From: Nocardioides sp. SYSU D00038
Lineage (GTDB): Bacteria > Actinomycetota > Actinomycetes > Propionibacteriales > Nocardioidaceae
Direction of reading: 5' to 3'
Assembly: GCF_016924665.1 (NCBI RefSeq)
Contig: NZ_JAFFJT010000008.1
Location: 1-64,000, forward strand
DNA: 64,000 bases
The notes below the pieces were generated by a model. It had not been told where the DNA came from and made no database searches. It saw only the letters and a list, made by a program, of their open reading frames with translations. Positions 1-8,286 of the stretch are shown here, in pieces; the first letter of the stretch is position 1, and every line of letters begins with the position of its first letter. The translations under genes and the position numbers were made by a program.

Positions 1-30
1 CTCCCCCCCCGGTCCGCGCCCGATCCGCAC

Positions 31-302
31 GCCGGGATGCCGCGCCGCCCGGCACGGAGGCGGCGGAGCGACGGGCGGCGTTCGGCACGTAGACGGCGGC
101 GTGGCGCCGAAGCGAGCGCTGGGGCACCGCAGGGCAGAGTCCGGCGACACGGCAACGTGTGCCGAACGACGTCCGGCGCGCAGCAGCCGCAGTGCCCACC
201 ACGCGCGGCACCCCGCACCCACCCCCACCCACAGTCACCACCCGGCCGGATCACGCAAGCCGCAGTCAGCCCCCGCCCGAGCCCCGTCCGCGGAGTCACC
301 CG
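31..302 (+). repeat. Large palindromic repeat element, copy A
   Basis: First of four copies of a ~270-bp interspersed element (others at 22341-22614 inverted, 50246-50512 and 54081-54352). The 5' part is a long imperfect inverted repeat, about 37-211. Its inner arms are a CGGCGTTCGGCAC-like block near 83-95 and GTGCCGAACGACG near 151-163; outer arms carry GCCGCGCC and GCGCGGCAC. The 3' part is C-rich and unpaired. Short open frames in it are repeat translations, not genes. It could be a non-autonomous mobile element or a structured RNA; no function is known to me. Confidence 0.75.
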
Positions 303-372
303 GTACAGGGAGGGCGGCCGGCTCACCGGGTCTCGAGACACGACTCCGGCGTTCCTCAACCAGCGGACGGCG
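303..372. repeat. REP-like module
   Basis: Short module of the form GGGTCTCGAGAC...TTCCTCAACCAGCG, abutting the palindromic element and the end of the MMPL gene. The same outer arms with different inner hairpins recur throughout the window. Nothing else is visible in 1-373. Confidence 0.6.
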
Positions 373-373
373 G

Positions 374-2641
374 TCAGGAGCGGGTGCGCTCCAGACCCTC
401 GATCTCGACCAGCTCCGCGTCGGGGTCGCCCCGGAGGTAGTGGCGCTCGAGGTTCTCACCCTCGACGTCGACCACGGGCAGCAGCCGGTCGAGCCAGCCC
501 GGCAGCCACCAGGCGCGGTCGCCGAGCAGGAACAGGAGCGCCGGCACCAACGCCATCCGCACCACGAAGGCGTCGAAGACCACGGCGATCGCCAGGGCGA
601 ACCCCATCGACTTGATGATCGGCTCGTCGAGCAGCATGAATGCCGCGAACACCGCGGTCATGATCGCCGCCGCGGCGGCCACCACGCGGGCGCTGTTGCG
701 GAAGCCGTCGACCACCGCGTCGCGCATCGACATGCCGTGCACGTGCGCCTCGCGCACCCGGGTCACCAGGAACACCTGGTAGTCCATGGCCAGCCCGAAC
801 ACCACGCCGATGAGGAAGATCGGCATGAAGCTGACGATCGGCTGGCCCTCAAACAGGCCGAACGCCCCCTGCTGGAAGACCGCGACCGTGGCGCCGAGCG
901 TGGCGAGCACCGAGAGCAGGAAGCCCAGGGTGGCGGTCAGCGGCACCAGCACCGAGCGGAACACGATCATCAGCAGCAGGAAGGCCAGCCCGATGACGAT
1001 CGCCAGGTAGATCGGCAGCGCGTCGCTGAGCCGCTCCGACACGTCGACGGTGATCGCGGTGAGGCCGGTGACGCCGGTGACGGTGCCGGTCTCGGCCTCG
1101 ATCCGCGACTGGCCGTCGCGCAGGCCGGCGAGGAGGTCCTCGGTGGCGGTCTCGTCCGGGCCCGAGGCGGGGGTGACGAGCACCTGTGCGCCGGTGCCGG
1201 CCTCGTTGGTGGCCACCACGAGGGCGCTCTGCACGTCGTCCATGCCGCCGGCCCAGGATGCGACCCGATCGAACGCCGCGGAGCGCTCCTCGGCCGAGCC
1301 CAGGTCACGGGCGTCGACGACGACCACCAGCGGGCCCTCGCGGCCCGGTCCGAACGCCTCGGCCATCAGGTCCGAGGCCTGGCGCTGGGTCGTCTCGACC
1401 GACGCGGTGGAGTCGGTGGGGAAGGCGAGGTGCAGGTTCTTCAGCGGTACTGCGAGCGCCCCGAGCGCCAGCACCCCCAGCACCAGCACGGCGACCGGGC
1501 GGCGGCCGACGAGGCGGGCCCAGCGGACGCCGTTGTTGAGCACCCGGCCGTCGGCCTCGCGGGCCGGGGCGTAGCGGCGCACCCGGCCGCCGAAGGCGCG
1601 GTGCTTGAGCAGGCCCAGGATCGCGGGCAGCAGGGTGAGCGCGACGAGCACGGCGACGAGCACGGTGCCGGCGGCGGCCAGCCCCATCGCGGTGAGGAAC
1701 GGGATGCCGACCACGGCCAGCGCCGCGAGCGCGATGATCACGGTGAGCCCGGCGAAGACCACGGCGGTGCCGGCGGTGCCGACCGCGACGCCCACCGCCT
1801 CCTGCTGGTCGTCGGTGTGCTCCTGCTCGGTGCGGTAGCGGGCCAGGATGAACAGCGTGTAGTCGATGCCGACCGCGAGCCCGATCATCGTCGCCAGGAT
1901 CGGGGTGGTGGAGCCGATGTCGGTGAAGGCCGTCATCACCGTGACGCCCATGATGCCGAGCCCCACGCCCACCAGCGCGGTGATGATCGGCAGCCCGGCG
2001 GCGACCAGCGACCCGAAGGTCAGCAGCAGCACCAGCAGGGCGACCGCGATGCCGATCAGCTCGGAGGTGGCGCCGATCTCGCTCATCGCCTGGCTGCCGG
2101 CGCCGTTGGCCTCGACCCGCAGGCCGTCGGCCTCGTGCTCCTCCATCACCTCCACCAGCGCGTCGATCGTCGCGAGCTCCACGTCGGCGACGGTCTCGAC
2201 GTCGAACGCGAACGACACGATGCCGACCCGGCCGTCCCCCGACAGCGGCGACAGCGGCCCGCCCTGGCCCTCGCCCTGCGCGTCGACCGGGTTGACCAGC
2301 GGCACGCCCTCGGCCATCTGCGGCAGGCGCTGGAGGTCGGCGACCAGGTCGGCCACGACGTCGGCGTACGGCGCCTCGGTCAGGGTGCGTCCCTCCGGCG
2401 CGGCCACGACGACGTTGACCGAGGCCTGGTCGAAGGCGTCGACCGACTCGGGGAAGAGCTCCGCCTGGAGGTCGGCGGCCCGCTCGGAGGGGATGCCCGG
2501 GATCGAGAAGGAGTCGCTCATCGGCTTGGCCACGGTCGCGGCGAGCGCACCGACCGCGATCAGGGCGACCAGCCAGCCGGCGAGGAAGACCGGCCAGCGG
2601 CGGTAGGCGGTGGTGCCGAGTCGGTGGAGCAGGGTGGCCAT
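374..2641 (-). CDS. MMPL/RND-family membrane transporter
   Basis: A 755-residue integral membrane protein of the MMPL branch of RND transporters, which export lipids or drugs using the proton gradient. It shows the two-fold repeat: an N-terminal membrane helix (about 18-40), a large extracytoplasmic loop, then a helix bundle with GLAVGIDYTLFILARYR, and the same order again with FGLAMDYQVFLVTRVREA. The Asp in each GxxxDY motif is the usual proton-relay site. The ATG at 2641 has an AGGAG sequence eight bases upstream; the longer open frame runs through tetR and is not coding. It follows tetR (2728-3324) by 86 bases on the same strand, so an inducible efflux operon is likely. Substrate unknown. 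Confidence 0.92.
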   Translation of the reverse strand: MATLLHRLGTTAYRRWPVFLAGWLVALIAVGALAATVAKPMSDSFSIPGIPSERAADLQAELFPESVDAFDQASVNVVVAAPEGRTLTEAPYADVVADLVADLQRLPQMAEGVPLVNPVDAQGEGQGGPLSPLSGDGRVGIVSFAFDVETVADVELATIDALVEVMEEHEADGLRVEANGAGSQAMSEIGATSELIGIAVALLVLLLTFGSLVAAGLPIITALVGVGLGIMGVTVMTAFTDIGSTTPILATMIGLAVGIDYTLFILARYRTEQEHTDDQQEAVGVAVGTAGTAVVFAGLTVIIALAALAVVGIPFLTAMGLAAAGTVLVAVLVALTLLPAILGLLKHRAFGGRVRRYAPAREADGRVLNNGVRWARLVGRRPVAVLVLGVLALGALAVPLKNLHLAFPTDSTASVETTQRQASDLMAEAFGPGREGPLVVVVDARDLGSAEERSAAFDRVASWAGGMDDVQSALVVATNEAGTGAQVLVTPASGPDETATEDLLAGLRDGQSRIEAETGTVTGVTGLTAITVDVSERLSDALPIYLAIVIGLAFLLLMIVFRSVLVPLTATLGFLLSVLATLGATVAVFQQGAFGLFEGQPIVSFMPIFLIGVVFGLAMDYQVFLVTRVREAHVHGMSMRDAVVDGFRNSARVVAAAAAIMTAVFAAFMLLDEPIIKSMGFALAIAVVFDAFVVRMALVPALLFLLGDRAWWLPGWLDRLLPVVDVEGENLERHYLRGDPDAELVEIEGLERTRS

Positions 2642-2727
2642 GGATGGGTCTCCTGGGTGGTGGGGCGGGCCGGCGGCGTGGGTGGCCGCCGGGCTGGGCG
2701 TGCGAGCAGGGTCAGGCGGGCAGGGGG

Positions 2728-3324
2728 TCAGGCGAGCAGCCGGCGGGCCTCGGCGAGGGCGGCGTCGAAGAGCTCGACGACGGGTCGGTCCTCGGTCGGG
2801 GTCTCGCTGAGGTGGACCAGGCAGCCGTCGAAGAGCGCGACGAGCAGGCGGACGAGGAGCCGGGCGCGGTGGACGCCGAACTCTGCGCCCTCCCGGGCCA
2901 GGATGTGGTCGACCAGGTCGCCGGTGACCTGCTCGAACCGCTCGTGGACGGTCACCAGCAGCCGGGGGTTGCCGAGGAACACCTCGCGGCGCACCTCCAC
3001 GACCCGGCGGTCGAGGTCGTCGTCCTCGAGGATCGACTTGGCCAGCTCGCGCAGGTCGTCGACGAGCACGCCGGTCGGCCCGCCGGCGAGGAACGTCGCC
3101 AGCGCGGTCTCGGGGAACACCGGCACCGGCCCGAGCACGGCGTCGACCTTGGCCTCGAAGTAGTTGAACAGGGTGCGGCGGGAGACGCCGACGGCGGCCG
3201 CGAGGTCGTCCATCGTCCAGCCCTCGAAGCCGCGCTCGCGGGTGAGCTCGGCGGCCGACCACCGGATCCGGCGCCGGGTCTCGGCCTGACGGGCCACCAG
3301 GCCGGTCGCTGCACTCTCGCTCAC
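2728..3324 (-). CDS. TetR-family transcriptional regulator of the MMPL operon
   Basis: 198 residues, normal for TetR. The N-terminal helix-turn-helix is clear (about 18-60, with TMDDLAAAVGVSRRTLFNYF); the C-terminal ligand domain is not assignable to a subfamily. The start is the GTG at 3322-3324. An AAGACT hexamer on this strand ends seven bases upstream, and three copies of AAGTGCA surround it (3326-3359), so autorepression is likely. By position it should control the adjacent mmpL gene. Confidence 0.9.
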   Translation of the reverse strand: MSESAATGLVARQAETRRRIRWSAAELTRERGFEGWTMDDLAAAVGVSRRTLFNYFEAKVDAVLGPVPVFPETALATFLAGGPTGVLVDDLRELAKSILEDDDLDRRVVEVRREVFLGNPRLLVTVHERFEQVTGDLVDHILAREGAEFGVHRARLLVRLLVALFDGCLVHLSETPTEDRPVVELFDAALAEARRLLA

Positions 3325-3325
3325 G

Positions 3326-3359
3326 AAGTGCAGTCTTGCACTTTACGGCGAGAAGTGCA
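3326..3359. promoter_or_regulatory. Candidate TetR operator with three AAGTGCA half-sites
   Basis: AAGTGCA (3326-3332), a four-base spacer, then its reverse complement TGCACTT (3337-3343) form a perfect 7-bp inverted repeat. A third half-site, AAGTGCA, lies at 3353-3359. The pair covers the presumed -10 region of the tetR-mmpL transcript. Assignment to the adjacent TetR is inference from position. Confidence 0.6.
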
Positions 3360-3467
3360 AAAGAGTGACGGCGGTCACGTCTGGGCGCCGGAAGCAGCAG
3401 CACACCTGCACAGGACCTTCACACCGTCCGCCCCGATCCCGACGCCGCGCGCTCCTAGAGTCGCGGC

Positions 3468-4163
3468 ATGACCAGCAACCGGATCCTCGTGGTCGAGGAC
3501 GACCCGTTGATCGGCGACATGGTCGCCGAGCGGCTGGTCGCCGACGGCCACGACGTCGTCCGGGCCTACGACGGACCGGGTGCGGTGGCCGCGCACGCCG
3601 AGCACCGGCCAGACCTCGTCGTCCTCGACCTGATGCTGCCCGGCTTCGACGGGCTCGAGGTGTGCCGCCGGATCCAGCGCGAGCGGCCGGTGCCGGTGCT
3701 GATGCTCACCGCTCGCGACGACGAGGCCGACGTGCTGACCGGCCTGGGCGTGGGGGCCGACGACTACCTCACCAAGCCGTTCCGGATGCGCGAGCTGGTG
3801 GCCCGGGTCGCGGCACTGCTGCGCCGGGTCGAGCGCGCGGCCGAGCTGGTCGCCGCCGACCGCGAGGCCGAGCCGCTGCTGCGGCTGGGGGCGCTCTCGG
3901 TGCACACCGGCACCCGCCGGGTGCACCTCGGGGGCGCCGAGGTCCACCTGACGCCCACCGAGTTCGACCTGCTGGTCTGCCTGGTCCGCGCCGGCGGCCA
4001 CGTGCTCACCCGCGAGCACCTGCTCGCCGAGGTCTGGGGCTGGCCGGACGGGTCGGGCACCCGCACCGTCGACAGCCACGTCAAGGCGCTGCGCGCCAAG
4101 ATCGGCGGCGGCTGGGTGCGCACCGTGCACGGTGTCGGGTACGCCGTGGAGGAGCCCGCGTGA
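3468..4163 (+). CDS. OmpR-family response regulator
   Basis: 231 residues: receiver domain (about 5-118) with acidic pair E10-D11-D12, phospho-acceptor D54 in VVLDLMLPG and the conserved Lys in LTKPF, followed by an OmpR-type winged helix ending in RTVHGVGYAV. It is the partner of the kinase whose GTG start overlaps its stop codon (GTGA, 4160-4163). TAGAGT at 3456-3461 ends six bases before the ATG, suggesting a leaderless transcript. The regulated genes cannot be told from the sequence. Confidence 0.95.
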   Translation: MTSNRILVVEDDPLIGDMVAERLVADGHDVVRAYDGPGAVAAHAEHRPDLVVLDLMLPGFDGLEVCRRIQRERPVPVLMLTARDDEADVLTGLGVGADDYLTKPFRMRELVARVAALLRRVERAAELVAADREAEPLLRLGALSVHTGTRRVHLGGAEVHLTPTEFDLLVCLVRAGGHVLTREHLLAEVWGWPDGSGTRTVDSHVKALRAKIGGGWVRTVHGVGYAVEEPA

Positions 4164-6763
4164 GCGGCGGCCCGGCGCCGCTCGACCCGCTGCGCTCGAT
4201 CAAGACCAAGCTCGGCGTGCTCGTCGTCGTCAGCGTGCTGGTCGCCGCCACCGTCGCGATGGTCGGCCGCGACGCCGGCGTCGCGCCGTGGCTGGCGCTG
4301 CCGATCACGGTGGCGCTGGCCCTCGCGGTCACCCAGCTGCTCGCCACCGGCATGACCTCGCCGCTGCGCGAGATGACCCGCGCCGCCAGCCGGATGGCCG
4401 GCGGCGACCACTCGGTGCGGGTGCGCACCGACTCCGCCGACGAGGTCGGCGAGCTGGCCCGGGCGTTCAACGCGATGGCCGCCGAGCTCGGCGAGGTCGA
4501 CCAGCGCCGCCGCGACCTGGTCGCCACCGTCTCCCACGAGCTGCGTACGCCGCTGACCGGGCTGATCGCCGTGCTCGAGAACCTCGAGGACGGCGTCGTG
4601 CCGCCCGACGGCGCCGGATTGCGCACCGCCCTCACCCAGGCCGAGCGGCTCTCGGCCCTGGTCAGCGACCTGCTCGACCTGTCGCGGCTCGAGGCCGCCG
4701 AGACGCTGACCGGCGAGTCGGTCGAGGTGGCCGGGCTGCTGGCCACCGCCGTCGACGAGGCGCGCAGCCTGGCCCGGCCGGTCGACTACGACGTCGTGGT
4801 CACCCCGCCCGGACTGACCGTCGTGGCCGAGCCCGCCCGCCTGCACCAGCTGGTGGCCAACCTGCTCGACAACGCCTCGCGCCACAGCCCCGCCGGCGGC
4901 CGGGTGAGCGTCCGCGCGTCCGGCGACGACGACACCTGGGTGCTCGAGGTGGCCGACCGCGGTGAGGGCATCGCTCCCGAGGACCGGGAGCGGATCTTCG
5001 CGCGGTTCGGCTCGCTCGGCGACGAGCGCACCGGTGGCGCCGGTAGCGGGACCGCCGGCGGCACCGGCGGTGGCACCGGGCTGGGGTTGGCCATCGCGCG
5101 CTGGGTCGCCGACCTCCACGGCGGCACGATCGCCGCCGTCGACCCCCGACCCGGCGAGCCGGGGGCCCGGCTGCGCGCCGTGCTGCCGGTCCGACCGTCC
5201 ACCCCCCGAGCCGAGGAGGCCGCCGTGCCCGCACCGACCGCACCCCCGCCGAGCCCGCCGACCCCGCCGACCCCGCCGACGACGCCGGCGCCCGTCGGGG
5301 CGCCGTACCCGTCGCTGCTGTCGACCACCGGCCGGCTGGCCTGGCGCACCGACCTGGCGGGGCGTCCGTGGCTGCTCGCCGCCGCCGCCCTGGTCGGCCT
5401 GCTGGCCGCGCTGGTCGTGGTCGACAACGCCCCGGGCCTCGGCGCGACGCTGGTGCTGCTGGCCGGCGGCGGGGTGTGGTACGCCGCGCACGGCGCCCGC
5501 CGCGACCCCTACGTCGTGACCTGCACCGTGCTCGCCGCCACCCTGGTCGCCGTGCTCACCCTCCGCGACGCGGAGTGGATCTCGGTGCTGTGCGCGCTCG
5601 CCGCGACGGTGCTGGTGGTGGCGGCCTCCACCCGGGCCCGCTCGGTGCTGGGGTTGCTGCTCTCCGGACTGGCCTGGCCGTTCTCGGCACTGGTGGCGCT
5701 GCCCTGGCTCGGGCGCACGCTGCGGCTGGTCGCCGGCAGCGGCCGCACCCTGTCGGTGGTGCGCACGTTGCTGTTCTCGCTGGCCGGGCTGGTGGCCTTC
5801 ACGCTGCTGTTCGCCTCGGCCGACGCGCTGCTGGCCGAGTGGCTCGACGAGGTCACGCCATCGTGGAGCGTCGACGTCGCCGTCGCCCGGGTGTTCGTCG
5901 GGTGCTTCGTGGGCGGGGTGGTGCTGGCGACGGCGTTCTTCGCCCTCAACCCGCCGCAGGTCGAGGCCGGCGACCCCGCGCCGGTGCGGCCGGTGCGGCA
6001 CCGCTACGAGTGGTTGGCGCCGGTGCTGTGCGTAATCGGCGTCTTCGCGCTGTTCCTGGTCGCGCAGGCCGCGGCCGTGATCGGTGGCGACGACTACCTC
6101 CAGCGCACCACCGGCCTCACCTACGCCGAGTACACCCACCAGGGCTTCGGCCAGCTCACGTTCGCCACGCTGCTGACGGTGCTGGTGGTCTCGGTCGCCG
6201 CGCGGAAGGCGTCGCGCGAGACCGCCGCCGACCGGCTCTGGCTGCGCGGCTCGCTCGGCGTCCTGTGCCTGCTGACGCTGGTGGTGGTCGCCTCGGCGCT
6301 GCGCCGGCTGGAGCTCTACACCGACGCCTACGGCCTGACCCGGCTGCGGCTGCTCGCCGGCACCTTCGAGCTGTGGCTCGCGGTCGTGGTGATCGGGCTG
6401 CTGGTCGCCGGCATCCGGCTCAGCGGTCCGTGGCTGCTGCGGGCGGCGCTGCTCAGCGGCACCTCGATGCTGCTGCTGCTCGCCCTGGTCAACCCCGACG
6501 CCCGGATCGCCGAGGTCAACGTCGCCCGCCTCGACGACACCGGCCGGATCGACCTGGTCTACCTCGCCGGCCTCTCCGCCGACGCGGTCGGCCCGCTGCG
6601 CGACCTCCCGCCGGCCGACCGCGCCTGCGTGCTCGCCGGGGTGCTGCCGGACGAGGAGCGCGACGGGTTCTGGGAGTGGAACCTCGGGCGTTGGCGCCAG
6701 CGCGACGTCCGCGCCGACCTCGACCTGCCCGGGGACGGGTGCCTGCTGGCGTCGTACGACTGA
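4160..6763 (+). CDS. Sensor histidine kinase fused to a DUF4173/DUF4153-like membrane domain
   Basis: 867 residues in one uninterrupted frame. The N-terminal third is a classic kinase: two membrane helices (about 17-36 and 42-63), HAMP (64-113), HisKA with H126 in VSHELRTPL, and an ATPase domain with N box (LLDNASRHSP), DRGEGI and GTGLGLAIARWVADLHGG; a Gly/Thr-rich insert precedes the last box. A Pro-rich linker (TPPTPPTTPAP) follows. The remaining ~480 residues hold about ten hydrophobic helices and a soluble C-terminus resembling DUF4173/DUF4153 proteins. The start is the GTG overlapping the regulator's stop. The fused domain may sense a membrane or envelope signal; that is inference. Confidence 0.9.
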   Translation: MSGGPAPLDPLRSIKTKLGVLVVVSVLVAATVAMVGRDAGVAPWLALPITVALALAVTQLLATGMTSPLREMTRAASRMAGGDHSVRVRTDSADEVGELARAFNAMAAELGEVDQRRRDLVATVSHELRTPLTGLIAVLENLEDGVVPPDGAGLRTALTQAERLSALVSDLLDLSRLEAAETLTGESVEVAGLLATAVDEARSLARPVDYDVVVTPPGLTVVAEPARLHQLVANLLDNASRHSPAGGRVSVRASGDDDTWVLEVADRGEGIAPEDRERIFARFGSLGDERTGGAGSGTAGGTGGGTGLGLAIARWVADLHGGTIAAVDPRPGEPGARLRAVLPVRPSTPRAEEAAVPAPTAPPPSPPTPPTPPTTPAPVGAPYPSLLSTTGRLAWRTDLAGRPWLLAAAALVGLLAALVVVDNAPGLGATLVLLAGGGVWYAAHGARRDPYVVTCTVLAATLVAVLTLRDAEWISVLCALAATVLVVAASTRARSVLGLLLSGLAWPFSALVALPWLGRTLRLVAGSGRTLSVVRTLLFSLAGLVAFTLLFASADALLAEWLDEVTPSWSVDVAVARVFVGCFVGGVVLATAFFALNPPQVEAGDPAPVRPVRHRYEWLAPVLCVIGVFALFLVAQAAAVIGGDDYLQRTTGLTYAEYTHQGFGQLTFATLLTVLVVSVAARKASRETAADRLWLRGSLGVLCLLTLVVVASALRRLELYTDAYGLTRLRLLAGTFELWLAVVVIGLLVAGIRLSGPWLLRAALLSGTSMLLLLALVNPDARIAEVNVARLDDTGRIDLVYLAGLSADAVGPLRDLPPADRACVLAGVLPDEERDGFWEWNLGRWRQRDVRADLDLPGDGCLLASYD

Positions 6764-6766
6764 GGG

Positions 6767-6819
6767 AGCGGTGGGTCAGCCTCGGTTCGGCGCCGTGGAA
6801 CCGGGGCTGGCTCACCGCT
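6767..6819 (+). terminator. Hairpin terminator after the two-component operon
   Basis: A 22-bp stem (6767-6788 with 6798-6819, nine-base loop) four bases after the kinase stop. Every non-Watson-Crick position is a G-U wobble in plus-strand RNA and would be A-C in minus-strand RNA, so it is built for plus-strand transcripts. No U-tract follows, as is common in actinobacteria. Confidence 0.65.
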
Positions 6820-6912
6820 GCCCGGCCCCCCACCACGACCACCCGACCCCTTCTGATCGTTCTGACCACTCCTGACTTGCTGGTAACCCGCACGGAGGAC
6901 GAGGCTGGGGAC

Positions 6913-8286
6913 GTGGCCGCCACCCCCTCGTCGTACTCGATCACCATGCGCCTGCACACCGCGCCCGACCACGGGGTGGTCGGTGCGGTCGCGACCGCGA
7001 TCTCGGCGGCCGGGGGGATCGTCACCGCCATCGACGTGCGCGAGTCGGGGCACGAGCGGCTGGTGGTCGACGTGACCTGCAGCGCCAGCGACGCCGACCA
7101 CGCGCTGGTGCTCGAGGAGGCCGTCGACCGGGTCGACGGCGTCGAGGTCTACAAGGTCTCCGACCGCACCTTCCTGCTCCACATCGGCGGCAAGATCGAG
7201 GTCGCCTCCAAGGTGCCGCTCAAGAACCGCGACGACCTCTCGATGGCCTACACGCCGGGAGTGGGCCGGGTCAGCCAGGCGCTGGCCGAGAACCCCGAGG
7301 ACGTGCGCCGCCTCACCGTCAAGGGCAACTCGGTGGCCGTGGTGACCGACGGCTCTGCGGTGCTTGGCCTAGGCAACATCGGCCCCGGGGCGGCGCTGCC
7401 GGTGATGGAGGGCAAGGCCGCGCTGTTCAAGCGGTTCGCCGACATCGACGCCTGGCCGATCTGCCTGGCGACCCAGGACACCGACGAGATCGTCAAGGCC
7501 GTCGAGATGATCGCGCCCGGCTTCGGCGGCATCAACCTCGAGGACATCGCGGCCCCGCGGTGCTTCGAGATCGAGCGGCGGCTGCGCGAGAGCCTCGACA
7601 TCCCGGTCTTCCACGACGACCAGCACGGTACGGCGATCGTGGTGCTGGCCGCGCTCACCAACGCGCTGAGGGTGGTGCGCAAGGAGCCGGCCGACGTGCG
7701 GGTCGTGGTCTCCGGCGGCGGTGCCGCCGGCACCGCGATCGTGACCCTGCTCCTCGCGGCCGGGGTCACCGACGTGGTGGTCGTCGACCGCGAGGGCGCG
7801 ATCTGCGCCGGCGACGAGGCACTCTCACCCGCCCACGCCGAGCTCGCCGAGGTGACCAACCCGCGCGGCGTGCGCGGCGACCTGCGCGCCTCGCTGACCG
7901 GGGCCGACGTGTTCATCGGTGTCAGCGCGCCGCGGATCCTCCAGCCGGAGTGGATCGCCGAGATGGCGCCGCAGTCGGTGGTCTTCGCGCTCGCCAACCC
8001 CGACCCGGAGGTCGACCCCGCCGAGGCCGAGAAGTACGCCGCGGTGGTGGCCTCGGGCCGCTCCGACTACCCCAACCAGATCAACAACGTCCTGGCGTTC
8101 CCGGGTGTCTTCCGCGGCCTGCTCGACGCCCGCGCCGAGGACGTCACCCTCGACATGATGCTGCGGGCCGCCGACGCGATCGCCCACGTCGTCAAGGACG
8201 AGGAGCTCAACTCCAGCTTCATCATCCCGACGGTCTTCCACCCCGACGTCCCCCGCGCGGTGGCCGAGGCGATCAGCGGGCACTGA
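6913..8286 (+). CDS. NAD(P)-dependent malic enzyme with N-terminal ACT domain
   Basis: 457 residues. It oxidatively decarboxylates malate to pyruvate in the cytoplasm, linking the TCA cycle to pyruvate. An ACT-like domain (about 8-85, SITMRLHTAPDHGVVGAVAT) precedes the malic domain, marked by AYTPGVGRVS, LGLGNIGPGAALPVMEGKA, FHDDQHGTAIV and the Rossmann segment VVVSGGGAAGTAIV. It is a bacterial short-type malic enzyme; the ACT domain suggests amino-acid control. The GTG at 6913 gives a natural N-terminus, with GGAGGAC about 15 bases upstream. Its 3' end overlaps the convergent MMPL gene by 14 bases. NAD or NADP preference cannot be read. Confidence 0.93.
   Translation: MAATPSSYSITMRLHTAPDHGVVGAVATAISAAGGIVTAIDVRESGHERLVVDVTCSASDADHALVLEEAVDRVDGVEVYKVSDRTFLLHIGGKIEVASKVPLKNRDDLSMAYTPGVGRVSQALAENPEDVRRLTVKGNSVAVVTDGSAVLGLGNIGPGAALPVMEGKAALFKRFADIDAWPICLATQDTDEIVKAVEMIAPGFGGINLEDIAAPRCFEIERRLRESLDIPVFHDDQHGTAIVVLAALTNALRVVRKEPADVRVVVSGGGAAGTAIVTLLLAAGVTDVVVVDREGAICAGDEALSPAHAELAEVTNPRGVRGDLRASLTGADVFIGVSAPRILQPEWIAEMAPQSVVFALANPDPEVDPAEAEKYAAVVASGRSDYPNQINNVLAFPGVFRGLLDARAEDVTLDMMLRAADAIAHVVKDEELNSSFIIPTVFHPDVPRAVAEAISGH

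Noticed and set aside
31..302. tRNA or rRNA gene in the folded repeat
   Set aside because: The hairpin is far longer than a tRNA arm and has no T-loop, anticodon or CCA pattern. No tRNA-like cloverleaf was found elsewhere either.
101..3163. Long plus-strand open frame antisense to the MMPL and TetR genes
   Set aside because: High GC suppresses stop codons. Its translation is low-complexity (Arg, His, Gln, Glu, Gly) without domains, while the minus strand codes for clear MMPL and TetR proteins.
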